DNA from: UBA6898 sp964463135
Lineage (GTDB): Bacteria; Nitrospirota; Thermodesulfovibrionia; Thermodesulfovibrionales; UBA6898
NCBI GenBank assembly: GCA_964463135.1
Contig: CAYXBA010000004.1
Span: 62,001 to 126,000, forward strand
Direction: 5' to 3'
DNA length: 64,000 nucleotides
Positions 8,323 through 16,894 of this stretch are shown here, piece after piece (position 1 is the stretch's first letter; the number at the start of each line of letters is the position of its first letter). Below the pieces are notes generated by a model. That model saw only the letters and a list, made by a program, of their open reading frames with translations, searched no databases and was not told the origin of the DNA. Position numbers and translations under genes: made by a program.

Positions 8323-9644
8323 TTGAGGGTATATTTCTTGATCTTTTCGTTCAGGGTTGATCTGGCTATGGCCAGCATTTCGGCAGCCTTTGTCCTGTTG
8401 TTGTTCGCCAAACGCAGGACATGTCTGATATGCGCCTGCTCCATTTCACTGAGCGGCAGCGGCCTGCTCTCTTCTGCTCCGGCCTTTAGTTCAGGGATAA
8501 TGATATGCCGGGGCAGGATATCCCCCTCCGGACAGAGTATGGCAGCCCTTTCTATCACATTTTTCAGCTCCCGCACATTCCCGGGCCAGGAATAGCGGCA
8601 GAGCATATCTTTGGCAGCCTCTGTCAATACCCCGATGCCCTTTTTAGCAAGGGTCTTCTTTATCTCTTTCAGCAAAAATTCTGCTATGAACGGGATGTCA
8701 TCAGCCCTGTCCCGCAAGGGCAGAACCTCCAGCGGCATGATGTTGAGGCGGTAGTACAGGTCTTCCCTGAAGCGGCCCTTCCTGACCAGAGCAGCGAGGT
8801 CTTTGTTCGTTGCAGCCACGATCCGGATATCTACGGCAATATCCCGCGTGCCGCCCAGGCGCTTAAGGGACTTTGTCTCGGTAACGCGCAGTATCTTGGC
8901 CTGGGCGCTGCGAGGCATGTCCCCGATCTCATCGAGGAAAAGCGTGCCCTTGTCAGCAAGCTCAATAAGGCCGATCTTCGTCTTTTTCGCATCAGTAAAG
9001 GCGCCGGCCTCGTACCCGAAGAGTTCGCTCTCGATGATATGCTCAGGGATCGCAGCGCAGTTGATCGCAACAAACGGCATAGGCGCCCTGCTGCTGAGCG
9101 CATGGATATTGCGGGCGATGATCTCCTTGCCGGTGCCGGTCTCGCCAAGGATCAGCACCGTGGTCGAGGGGTTTGCGGCAAGGAGGTTGATCATATGGAT
9201 GATGCTCTGCATATGATGGCTCCTGCCGATGATCGGGAAATCGGTCTTTTTGCAGAAGACCGCCTCCTGCCTCAGCTTTTTGATGCCTATGCTCTTTTCT
9301 ACATAGACAGCGAGCGCATCCAGGGATATCGGTTTCTGAAAATAATATTCTGCTCCGAGCTTCATGGCCATGACAGCCTCGTCTATCTCGCCATACGCGG
9401 TCATGACGATTACCGAAATCTCAGGCCACTCTTTCTTGATCTCCCTGAGCACGTCAAGGCCGTACCCGTCAGGCAGCCGAAGATCGAGGATTACGGTATC
9501 AGGTATCTCCCTGAGGCAGATCTCAAGGCCTTCCCTGCAGGTAGGGGCGGTAAGAACGCTGCATCCTTTGCTTTCAAAATATGACCTGAGGCTGAGAGAG
9601 ATGGTTTCATCGTCCTCTATGACGAGGAGAAGAGAGGTCTGCAT
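8319..9644 (-). CDS. Sigma-54-dependent NtrC-family response regulator (GAFTDA variant)
   Basis: The 441-residue protein has a receiver (Asp54 in VILDLRLPDG), an AAA+ central domain with Walker A GETGTGKE at about 167-174 and a Walker B-type TLFLDEIGD at about 234-242, the arginine region FREDLYYRLN, and a C-terminal Fis-type helix-turn-helix (NNRTKAAEMLAIARSTLNEK). It should activate sigma-54 promoters on phosphorylation. The sigma-54 contact loop reads GAFTDA (214-219) rather than canonical GAFTGA. Its start shares one base with the nrdR stop (TAATG), so it is coupled to the rpiB-glyA-nrdR operon. No adjacent cognate kinase is seen. Confidence 0.93.
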   Translation of the reverse strand: MQTSLLLVIEDDETISLSLRSYFESKGCSVLTAPTCREGLEICLREIPDTVILDLRLPDGYGLDVLREIKKEWPEISVIVMTAYGEIDEAVMAMKLGAEYYFQKPISLDALAVYVEKSIGIKKLRQEAVFCKKTDFPIIGRSHHMQSIIHMINLLAANPSTTVLILGETGTGKEIIARNIHALSSRAPMPFVAINCAAIPEHIIESELFGYEAGAFTDAKKTKIGLIELADKGTLFLDEIGDMPRSAQAKILRVTETKSLKRLGGTRDIAVDIRIVAATNKDLAALVRKGRFREDLYYRLNIMPLEVLPLRDRADDIPFIAEFLLKEIKKTLAKKGIGVLTEAAKDMLCRYSWPGNVRELKNVIERAAILCPEGDILPRHIIIPELKAGAEESRPLPLSEMEQAHIRHVLRLANNNRTKAAEMLAIARSTLNEKIKKYTLN

Positions 9645-10111
9645 TATTTCTTTGCTTCGTGGTGTTCGAAGAGGATCTTCACCTCATCCATCAGCTCATT
9701 GATATCCTTGAACTGGCGGTACACAGAGGCAAATCTCACATAGGCTACTTTATCGAGCTCCTTCAGCGCGGCCATGATCTCCTCGCCGATAGACGAGCTT
9801 GGGATCTCCTTTTCGCCGAGACCGATAAGTTTCTTCTCTATATTGTCAACGATCTCATCGATCTTTTCGATCTCAATAGGCCTTTTCTTGCAGGCAATGA
9901 GCAGACCGCTTCTGATCTTCTCTGCATTGAAGGACTCTCTCCTGCCGTCCTTCTTGATCACCATGGGGGCCAGTTCCTCGACCCGTTCATAGGAGGTAAA
10001 ACGCTTGCCGCATTTCAGGCATTCGCGCCTGCGGCGGATGGCATTGCCCTCCTTGCTTACGCGTGAGTCAATGACCTTGTCTTCCTGGCTCTCGCAAAAG
10101 GGGCATTTCAT
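9644..10111 (-). CDS. nrdR: Transcriptional repressor NrdR
   Basis: NrdR represses ribonucleotide reductase genes in response to ATP/dATP. The 155-residue protein matches the family in length and layout: an N-terminal zinc ribbon with Cys3, Cys6, Cys31 and Cys34 (MKCPFC and CLKCGKRF) and an ATP-cone from about residue 49. It lies downstream of glyA, a common arrangement with one-carbon and nucleotide metabolism genes. Its stop overlaps the start of the NtrC-type regulator. Confidence 0.96.
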   Translation of the reverse strand: MKCPFCESQEDKVIDSRVSKEGNAIRRRRECLKCGKRFTSYERVEELAPMVIKKDGRRESFNAEKIRSGLLIACKKRPIEIEKIDEIVDNIEKKLIGLGEKEIPSSSIGEEIMAALKELDKVAYVRFASVYRQFKDINELMDEVKILFEHHEAKK

Positions 10112-10138
10112 GGATAATCAGTGTCCGTGACAGTTATA

Positions 10139-10199
10139 AGTGTCAGGAAAGAACAGTCAGTATCAGCCATGAAAGAATTTCTTATTTCAGCCTGACACT
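10139..10199. repeat. Intergenic inverted repeat between glyA and nrdR
   Basis: AGTGTCAGG at 10139-10147 is repeated in inverse orientation as CCTGACACT at 10191-10199, with extra copies of the TGTC/TGACA core nearby. The 43-nt spacing makes a simple terminator unlikely. It could be a regulatory palindrome or a degraded repeat. Confidence 0.35.
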
Positions 10200-10222
10200 G
10201 TTCACTGACACTCTTCACGGTA

Positions 10223-11461
10223 TTACCGGTAGATCGGGAACTTATTGCAGAGGACCTTTACCCGCTCGGCAAAGGCCTGGATCTTCCCCGGGTCTGTGCA
10301 GTTGTCTATGACCGAGGATATGATCTCTGCAATTTCGACCATCTCTGATTTGCCCATGCCGCGGGTCGTAATACTCGGTGTGCCGAGCCTGATGCCGCTG
10401 GTCACGGCCGGCGGCCTCGTATCATAGGGAATGGCATTCTTGTTCACGGTTATGCCGGCCTTGTCGAGAGCATCCTCGGCATCCTTGCCGGTGCTGTTCT
10501 TGTTCGTCAGGTCGACGAGCATGAGATGGTTGTCCGTGCCGCCCGAGATAATGCTGAAACCCCTCTTGACCAGCTCGTCTGCAAGGGTCTTTGCATTTTC
10601 GACAACGCGTTTCTGATACGAGGTGAAATCCTCGGTCATCGCCTCTTTGAAGGCAACTGCCTTGGCTGCGATCACATGCACCAGCGGACCTCCCTGGATG
10701 CCGGGAAAGATCACCTTGTCTATTGCCTTTGCATGCTCTGCCCTGCACATGATCATGCCGCCGCGCGGCCCCCTGAGGGTCTTATGGGTTGTGGAGGTGA
10801 CAAAGTCGGCATAGGGAACAGGAGAGGGGTGTACTCCTGCAGCGATCAGGCCGGCTATGTGGGCGATATCTGCCATCAGATAGGCACCGACCTCTTTTGC
10901 GATATCAGAAAAACCCTTGAAATCGAGGAGGCGGGAATAGGCGCTTGCGCCGACTATGATCATGCGGGGCTTATGCTCCTGCGCAAGCTCCCTTACCTGG
11001 TCAAGGTCAATGACGCCGTCCTTGTTCACGCCGTACGAGTAGTTCTTATACAATGTGCCGGAGAAACTGACAGAAGCGCCGTGGGTCAGATGGCCGCCAT
11101 GGCTGAGACTCATGCCGAGGATCGTATCGCCGGGCTTGATGGCCGCGAAATATACCGCCATGTTCGCCTGGGAACCGGAGTGCGGCTGCACGTTCACATG
11201 TTCTGCACCGAAGATCTTCTTTGCCCGTTCGATCGCAAGCGTCTCGACCGCATCAGCATATTCACAGCCGCCGTAGTACCTTTTCCCCGGGTATCCTTCA
11301 GCATATTTATTCGTAAAGATCGACCCCTGTGCCTCAAGCACTGCCCGGCTCGCATAGTTTTCCGAGGCGATGAGCACGATCTTCTGGTGCTCCCTGTTCT
11401 TCTCCTGCTCGATGGCAGCATATACTTCGGGATCGCTGGTTTTCAGGCTTTCATCAATCAT
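10223..11461 (-). CDS. glyA: Serine hydroxymethyltransferase
   Basis: GlyA interconverts serine and glycine with transfer of a one-carbon unit to tetrahydrofolate, using PLP. The 412-residue length is typical. Visible hallmarks are the YAEGYPGKRYYGG substrate/dimer segment, VQPHSGSQAN, and the PLP-binding lysine Lys227 in TSTTHKTLRGPRGG. Its start overlaps the rpiB stop by 8 bases, so the two are translationally coupled. Confidence 0.97.
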   Translation of the reverse strand: MIDESLKTSDPEVYAAIEQEKNREHQKIVLIASENYASRAVLEAQGSIFTNKYAEGYPGKRYYGGCEYADAVETLAIERAKKIFGAEHVNVQPHSGSQANMAVYFAAIKPGDTILGMSLSHGGHLTHGASVSFSGTLYKNYSYGVNKDGVIDLDQVRELAQEHKPRMIIVGASAYSRLLDFKGFSDIAKEVGAYLMADIAHIAGLIAAGVHPSPVPYADFVTSTTHKTLRGPRGGMIMCRAEHAKAIDKVIFPGIQGGPLVHVIAAKAVAFKEAMTEDFTSYQKRVVENAKTLADELVKRGFSIISGGTDNHLMLVDLTNKNSTGKDAEDALDKAGITVNKNAIPYDTRPPAVTSGIRLGTPSITTRGMGKSEMVEIAEIISSVIDNCTDPGKIQAFAERVKVLCNKFPIYR

Positions 11462-11909
11462 TGCTGTTTAAGGTTTCCTCTATTTTTTTGATTTTATTCA
11501 GTCTTCTCATATGCCGGTCACCCTCGAATGCCGTGCTCAGCCAGGTGCGCACGATTTCGGCAGCCAGGTCCTTGCCGATGATCCTGCCGCCGAGGACAAG
11601 GATATTTGCATCATTATGGAGCCTGCTCATCTTTGCACTGAAGAGATCATTGCAGAGCGCTGCCCTGACATTCGGGAACTTGTTCGCCACCATGGACATG
11701 CCCAGGCCGGTGCCGCAGATCAGGATACCCCTGTCAACCTCTCCTGCGGAGACCTTGGACGAGACCTTTTCACCGAAATCAGGGTAGTCCACAGATTCTG
11801 TATTATAGGTTCCGCAGTCGACAATTTCGTGATCGAGCCCTTTTAAAAGCTGAAGCACATCCTCTTTGAGGCCAAAGCCTGCGTGATCTGATCCGATAGC
11901 TATTTTCAT
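11454..11909 (-). CDS. rpiB: Ribose-5-phosphate isomerase B
   Basis: RpiB isomerises ribose 5-phosphate and ribulose 5-phosphate in the pentose phosphate pathway. The 151-residue protein carries the family signatures: IGSDHAGFGLK at the N-terminus, active-site Cys65 in ICGTGLGMS, and the HNDANILVLGGR segment. It is the first gene of the rpiB-glyA-nrdR-regulator operon and is divergent from the thioredoxin reductase fusion gene across a 143-bp gap. Confidence 0.96.
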   Translation of the reverse strand: MKIAIGSDHAGFGLKEDVLQLLKGLDHEIVDCGTYNTESVDYPDFGEKVSSKVSAGEVDRGILICGTGLGMSMVANKFPNVRAALCNDLFSAKMSRLHNDANILVLGGRIIGKDLAAEIVRTWLSTAFEGDRHMRRLNKIKKIEETLNSND

Positions 11910-12052
11910 TGAATTGTTATCTTATCCGAGATGGGAATTTCAAGTCAATAAAGGCTATGCCCGGGAATTGTCCCGTCACCCTGCCCGACAATTTGGCCTT
12001 TTTTCAGGTAAAATAAGGGCTGGAAAACCCATATAAATCTTCAGGACAGGAA

Positions 12053-13666
12053 ATGAAAGCAAAGAAAGACGCATTTATTCCGGAAGACTCGAAAAAGGCG
12101 CTCCAGCAGGAACTGGCGCAGATGGATAAGCCGGTGACCGTTGTTGCCGTACTGTCAAAAGACCAGAACAGGCCTTTTAATGAGTTCTGCAGGAAACTCC
12201 TGGGGGAACTCTCTGCCCTGTCGGACAAGATCAAACCTGTTATTGTGACACCGGACAGTGAAACGGCAAAAAAATATAACGTCACCCGGACCCCCACACT
12301 CCTGATCGAGCCTGAGCGCTATGCCATAAGGCTTACCGGCGCTCCTGCAGGAGAAGAGGCCCGCACCTTTCTGGTCGCGCTGCTCATGGCCTCCACAGGC
12401 AAGACCGTCCTCTCTGATGCATCGAAAAAACGACTTGCCGAACTGAAGGATAAGCGCAATATAAAGGTCTTTGTGAGCCCCACCTGTCCTTATTGCCCCC
12501 TGCAGGTGATTCTCGCGATCTGCGCTGCAATAGAAAGAGCGGACGTTATCAGCACCGAGATCATCGAGATCTATGAGAACAAAGACCTTGCAACACAATT
12601 CAATGCCTTCTCCGTTCCCCAGACCTTTGTTGATGATCAGCCTGTCGGCACAGGACTGCAGCCTGAAGAGGTCTTTGTCGAGGAAGTGCTGACCGCAGCG
12701 CCGATCACAATCAAGCCGTTTGAAGGCGGAGATATGATCGAAAAAGATCTCGTGATCGTCGGCGCCGGTCCTGCAGGCCTGACTGCTGCGATCTACGCTG
12801 AACGGAGCGGGCTGCATTCCGTTGTCATCGAAAAAGGGAATATCGGCGGCCAGGTGGCCATCACTCCTGTGGTCGAGAACTACCCCGGGTTCACCCGCAT
12901 CGGCGGTAAAACGCTCATGGACATGATGGCGCAGCAGGCAATTCACTATACAGACATCCACCAGGGCGAAGAGGTGCTCGAGATCCAGCAGAAGGGCGAA
13001 CGCTTCGAGCTCAGGACAAACAAGGCAGCATACAGCGTCAGGGCCCTATTGATCGCGACCGGCGCAGAGTCCAGAAAACTGGATGTGCCCGGAGAAAAGG
13101 AGTTTTATGGCCGGGGCGTCAGCTACTGCGCGTCCTGTGACGGGTATTTCTTCAAGGACGGGAAGAAGGTCTTCGTTGTCGGAGGCGGCAACACAGCAGC
13201 CACAGAAGCTCTCTATTTAAAGAATATCGGCGTTAATGTCACCATTGTCCACCGGAGGGACAGACTGCGGGCAGAGAAATTCCTGCAGGACAGCCTTGCT
13301 GCCAACAACATCCCGATCATCTGGAACAGTGCAGTACATGAGATCAGGGGGGACAAGTTCGCAAAAGAGGTTGTGCTCGAAAATACGCTGGACGGGTCGC
13401 GGCGCATCGTGCCGGCAGATGGTCTGTTCATCGCCATAGGGTACGTCCCGAACAACGAACTGGCAAAAAAGCTGAACGTGAAGACAGACGACGAAGGCTA
13501 TATCAAGGTTGACACGGATTACCGGACAAATGTGCCGGGCGTGTACGCAGCCGGGGATATTACCGGGGGGTTCAAGCAGATCGTCACTGCAGTCGGCCAG
13601 GGCGCTACCGCTGCATCGGCTATCTTTGACGACCTGTCTGCGCCGTCTGAAAAATGGTATTCATAG
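12053..13666 (+). CDS. Glutaredoxin-like (PDO/AhpF-type) domain fused to thioredoxin reductase
   Basis: The 537-residue protein combines two N-terminal thioredoxin folds with a thioredoxin reductase. The second fold has a CPYC redox motif at 145-148, as in protein disulfide oxidoreductases and AhpF-like N-termini. The flavoprotein part has an FAD site GAGPAG (237-242), active-site CASC (359-362; CATC in most relatives), a nucleotide site GGGNTA (377-382) and a C-terminal FAD segment (AAGDITGG). The likely flow is NAD(P)H to FAD to CASC to CPYC, and then to a peroxiredoxin or other disulfide target not encoded alongside. AhpF is the closest named architecture, but no ahpC is adjacent. Confidence 0.9.
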   Translation: MKAKKDAFIPEDSKKALQQELAQMDKPVTVVAVLSKDQNRPFNEFCRKLLGELSALSDKIKPVIVTPDSETAKKYNVTRTPTLLIEPERYAIRLTGAPAGEEARTFLVALLMASTGKTVLSDASKKRLAELKDKRNIKVFVSPTCPYCPLQVILAICAAIERADVISTEIIEIYENKDLATQFNAFSVPQTFVDDQPVGTGLQPEEVFVEEVLTAAPITIKPFEGGDMIEKDLVIVGAGPAGLTAAIYAERSGLHSVVIEKGNIGGQVAITPVVENYPGFTRIGGKTLMDMMAQQAIHYTDIHQGEEVLEIQQKGERFELRTNKAAYSVRALLIATGAESRKLDVPGEKEFYGRGVSYCASCDGYFFKDGKKVFVVGGGNTAATEALYLKNIGVNVTIVHRRDRLRAEKFLQDSLAANNIPIIWNSAVHEIRGDKFAKEVVLENTLDGSRRIVPADGLFIAIGYVPNNELAKKLNVKTDDEGYIKVDTDYRTNVPGVYAAGDITGGFKQIVTAVGQGATAASAIFDDLSAPSEKWYS

Positions 13667-13702
13667 TATAATGAACTATCTTATTGCATCGGAGGATCTG
13701 CC

Positions 13703-13882
13703 ATGAAGATCGAACTCGAAGGAACAGTACTGAAAATGACCCCTGAGAATGCCCGTGAAAAAGAAGAGCTGAACCAGCTCTGGACCATCATCATCGACTG
13801 CGTAAAGGACAACAAGAAGCTTGTGCCGATCGGCCAGTACATTCCGGGCATGAAAGAAGTTGCGACCTTCAATATTGAGTAG
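13703..13882 (+). CDS. Small conserved-looking protein of unknown function (59 aa)
   Basis: An ATG with a strong GGAGG Shine-Dalgarno 7 bases upstream opens a 59-codon frame ending in TAG. The product starts MKIELEGTVLKMTPENAREK and contains one cysteine and no membrane segment. It lies 36 bp after the thioredoxin reductase fusion, on the same strand, so co-transcription is likely. I do not recognise a family. Confidence 0.6.
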   Translation: MKIELEGTVLKMTPENAREKEELNQLWTIIIDCVKDNKKLVPIGQYIPGMKEVATFNIE

Positions 13883-13901
13883 CGTTCGCTGATTCCCTTT
13901 C

Positions 13902-14135
13902 GTGCAGGGACAGAAGATCGAGGTCATTGCCTATGCCGGCCATTGCGGGGAGGAGGCGCCCCGGTCATTCATGCTGGGGGATGAAAAGATCAGTGTTATC
14001 GAGGTCCAAAGCCAATGGATCGAAGAAGATGCTGTCGGCAACAGGAGAAGACGCTGTTTCAGGATAAAGGGCAGCGACAGCCGCGTCCATCTGCTGGCAT
14101 ACGAGGAAAAAACAGGCACGTGGTATCTGGAGTGA
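13902..14135 (+). CDS. Small protein, possibly DUF6504-like (77 aa)
   Basis: The frame opens with GTG and encodes a basic 77-residue protein with the pattern APRSFMLGDEKISVIEV, QSQWIEED, RRRCFRIKG and TGTWYLE. This strand pattern is reminiscent of small DUF6504-type proteins, but that assignment is from memory and tentative. No Shine-Dalgarno precedes the GTG, and an in-frame TGA 12 bases upstream prevents extension. Translation may be coupled to the 59-aa gene ending 19 bp before. Confidence 0.55.
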   Translation: MQGQKIEVIAYAGHCGEEAPRSFMLGDEKISVIEVQSQWIEEDAVGNRRRRCFRIKGSDSRVHLLAYEEKTGTWYLE

Positions 14136-14156
14136 CCTTGCCGTAACGGAGAAAGC

Positions 14157-15353
14157 ATGGGCAATATCTTTGCAGACAGAATATCTGATGTGCCGAGGTC
14201 CTTTATCAGGGAGATCCTGAAACTGGCAGTGGACGGGTCTGTCATATCCTTTGCCGGCGGACTGCCGAACCGCGACCTCTTCCCGCTTGAAGAAATAAAA
14301 AAGGCGACGAACAAGCTCCTTGATGAGTCGGGCAAGGATGTCCTGCAGTACAGCTCCTCTGAAGGTTTTATCCCGTTGAGGGAATGGATCGCAGACCGGT
14401 ATAAGTCAAAGCATGTCCATGTTCATCCTGACAACATCCTGATCACCTCAGGCTCCCAGCAGGGCATGGACCTCCTCGGCAAGACCCTGCTGAACGACGG
14501 CGACAATGTCATCATGGAAGAGCCAGGATACCTCGGCGCCATACAGGCATTTTCGATCTACAAATCGACCTTTCACCCGGTGCCGGTGAATGAGGAAGGC
14601 ATAGAGCTCGATCTGTTCCATAAGGTCATATCCGACCATTTTGTGAAGATATTCTACTGCGTGCCGAACTTTCAGAACCCCTCAGGCATCAGCTATTCTG
14701 AAGAGAACCGAAAGAGTGTTACGCATATGCTCAGAGGTAAAAGGACGATCCTTGTGGAGGACGACCCGTATGGGGAACTGCGCTTTCTCGGCAAGGAAAA
14801 ATCCTCCTTTTATCAGCTCATGCCCGAAAACACGGTGCTGCTCGGCTCGTTCTCAAAGACCGTGGTCCCTTCCTTCCGCATCGGATGGATCGTTGCGAAC
14901 AATGAGATCATGGAGAAACTGGTGATCGCCAAGCAGGCCTCTGACCTGCATACCAACTATTTCGGCCAGAGGATCATCCATCAGTATCTGAAGGACAATG
15001 ATATCGATACCCATATAAGCAAGATCCGTCAGGCGTACGGGAAGCAGCGGGACGCCATGGTCAGGGCGATGCAGGAATATTTCCCGGCTGAGATCGCCTA
15101 TACGCATCCTGAGGGAGGCATGTTCCTCTGGGCCACGCTTCCTGCGGGAATGTCTGCCATGGAGGTATTTAAAGAGGCAGTCAGGCAGAAGGTGGCCTTT
15201 GTGCCGGGCGACCCCTTTTATGTGAACAAAAAGGACGTCAACACCCTCCGCCTGAACTACTCAAGTGTTGATGAAGAGACGATCAGGACCGGTATCAAGC
15301 GCCTCGGTGATGTGCTGAAGACGATGTTATCTACGAAGCAGAGCGTTGCATGA
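14157..15353 (+). CDS. PLP-dependent aminotransferase (class I/II, 2-aminoadipate/LysN-like)
   Basis: The 398-residue fold-type I aminotransferase has an N-terminal SFAGGLPNRDLFP segment typical of the LysN/MocR-like group, YSSSEGFIPLREWIA, the cofactor Asn-Pro pair in VPNFQNPSGISY, Asp203 and Tyr205 in EDDPYGEL, PLP lysine Lys234 in LGSFSKTVVPSFRIGW, and the carboxylate-binding Arg in LRLNYSS. It has no N-terminal DNA-binding domain, so it is an enzyme rather than a MocR regulator. The substrate cannot be fixed from sequence. Confidence 0.9.
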   Translation: MGNIFADRISDVPRSFIREILKLAVDGSVISFAGGLPNRDLFPLEEIKKATNKLLDESGKDVLQYSSSEGFIPLREWIADRYKSKHVHVHPDNILITSGSQQGMDLLGKTLLNDGDNVIMEEPGYLGAIQAFSIYKSTFHPVPVNEEGIELDLFHKVISDHFVKIFYCVPNFQNPSGISYSEENRKSVTHMLRGKRTILVEDDPYGELRFLGKEKSSFYQLMPENTVLLGSFSKTVVPSFRIGWIVANNEIMEKLVIAKQASDLHTNYFGQRIIHQYLKDNDIDTHISKIRQAYGKQRDAMVRAMQEYFPAEIAYTHPEGGMFLWATLPAGMSAMEVFKEAVRQKVAFVPGDPFYVNKKDVNTLRLNYSSVDEETIRTGIKRLGDVLKTMLSTKQSVA

Positions 15354-15470
15354 GTCCTTCCTGAAGAGAACACGAGTTCCATGTTTTGCCGGCTGTTAAT
15401 TCTCTCGACCAATCTTCATATTTGAGTAGCCATCGATCATTCATATCTTCCGGCAAGAGCCTTTTTTATC

Positions 15471-16130
15471 CTATTGAGATGGCAGGGTATGCCTGATGAT
15501 CTTGCCCTCAACAAGATAGATCACCATCTCGGCAATATTCGTGGCATGGTCTGCAAAGCGTTCGAGATACTGCGCAACAAAACTTACCTTCATGGCGCGT
15601 GAGACGGTCGAAGGGTCCTGGGTCATAAAAAAAGCCAGTTCCTTCAGTACCTCCCGCTTGAGATCGTCAACCTTGTCGTCCCGCATGATCACATCCATGG
15701 CAAGATTCTTGTCCTTCCTGACAAAGGCATCGAGCGCATCCCGTATCATGCCCTGGGCGATCGTCCTCATCTTGGGTATATCGATGTATGGTTTCAGCAC
15801 CGGCTCTTCGTTCAGTTCAAGCGCCCTTTCCGCGATATTGACCGCCAGATCGCCCATGCGCTCCATATCCGTGGTTATCTTCATCGCCATGGTGATAAAG
15901 CGCAGATCTGTTGCCATCGGCTGTCTGAGCGCTATGAGGCGGATCGATTCCTCATCGATCTCGACGTCAAGGGTATTCACCAGGCGGTCATTGTCTATCA
16001 CCTTATGGGCAAGGCTATTGTCCCGCTCGACCAGGGCATGAATGGAGTTCTTGATCGCATCCTCCACCAGAGATCCCATCTTGAGAAGCTTCTCCTTCAG
16101 ATGCTGCAGTTCCTCGTCAAAAACAGTCAT
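15471..16130 (-). CDS. phoU: Phosphate transport system regulator PhoU
   Basis: PhoU is the negative regulator linking the Pst transporter to PhoR signalling. The 219-residue all-helical protein has the two PhoU repeats with metal-binding-type acidic motifs (EIDEESIRLIALRQP and the matching second half) and typical phrases such as DLRFITMAMKITTDMERMGDLAVNIAE and YLERFADHATNIAEMVIYL. Its start overlaps the pstB stop by one base, placing it at the end of the pst operon. Confidence 0.96.
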   Translation of the reverse strand: MTVFDEELQHLKEKLLKMGSLVEDAIKNSIHALVERDNSLAHKVIDNDRLVNTLDVEIDEESIRLIALRQPMATDLRFITMAMKITTDMERMGDLAVNIAERALELNEEPVLKPYIDIPKMRTIAQGMIRDALDAFVRKDKNLAMDVIMRDDKVDDLKREVLKELAFFMTQDPSTVSRAMKVSFVAQYLERFADHATNIAEMVIYLVEGKIIRHTLPSQ

Positions 16131-16894
16131 TATCCAAACCTCCCGGTTACATAGTCTTCAGTCAGCTTCACGGACGGCGCAGTAAATATCTTGTCGGTCC
16201 TGTCGAACTCGACCAGCTCGCCCATCATCATAAATCCGGTCCAGTCCGAGATGCGGGCTGCCTGCTGCATATTATGCGTAACGATGATTATCGTAACATC
16301 TTTCTTCAGCGTCTCTGTCAGCTCCTCTATCTTGGCGGTCGATATCGGATCAAGCGCAGAGGTCGGCTCATCAAAGAGCAGCACTTCAGGATTGACCGCC
16401 AGTGCGCGTGCGATGACCAGCCGCTGCTGCTGGCCTCCGGAAAGATCGTACGCGCTTGCATTGAGCTTGTCCTTCACCTCATCCCAGAGAGCGGCATGAT
16501 GCAGGGCCTTTTCGACCCGCTCCGAGAGCTCTGCCCTCTTCCTGATGCCCTTCAGCTTCAGGCCGTACGCAATGTTGTCGAATATGCTCATCGGAAACGG
16601 GGTCGGCTTCTGGAAGACCATGCCGACACGGCTCCTGAGGCTGATCAGGTCAGTATCAGGGCTGAGAATATCGTCTTTCACAAAATAGATCTCGCCCTCG
16701 TACCGGTTGCCCGGATACAGGTCATGCATCCGGTTAAAGCACCGCAGGAGCGTAGTCTTGCCGCAGCCGGACGGCCCGATCAGGGCTGTTACCTGATTGC
16801 TGTGGATCGGCAGATTGATCTCTTTCAGCGCGTGGATCCCGCCGGAATAATAAAAATTCAGTCCTTTTACTCTCAGTTCTATCTGCTCACGCAC
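16130..16894 (-). CDS. pstB: Phosphate ABC transporter ATP-binding protein PstB
   Basis: PstB is the ATPase of the high-affinity phosphate importer. The GTG at 16894 is chosen as start: it forms TAGTG with the pstA stop, has GGAGG 8 bases upstream, and gives 254 residues, the usual PstB size. A longer reading frame to 16978 adds 28 unlikely residues. Walker A is GPSGCGKT (40-47), the signature is LSGGQQQR, Walker B is LLFDEPTSALDP, and the H-loop is VTHNMQQAAR. The cysteine in Walker A is characteristic of PstB. Confidence 0.96.
   Translation of the reverse strand: MREQIELRVKGLNFYYSGGIHALKEINLPIHSNQVTALIGPSGCGKTTLLRCFNRMHDLYPGNRYEGEIYFVKDDILSPDTDLISLRSRVGMVFQKPTPFPMSIFDNIAYGLKLKGIRKRAELSERVEKALHHAALWDEVKDKLNASAYDLSGGQQQRLVIARALAVNPEVLLFDEPTSALDPISTAKIEELTETLKKDVTIIIVTHNMQQAARISDWTGFMMMGELVEFDRTDKIFTAPSVKLTEDYVTGRFG

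Noticed and set aside
10422..10748. Long open frames overlapping glyA, pstC and other genes in other frames
   Set aside because: They mirror real genes in other reading frames and have no independent support.
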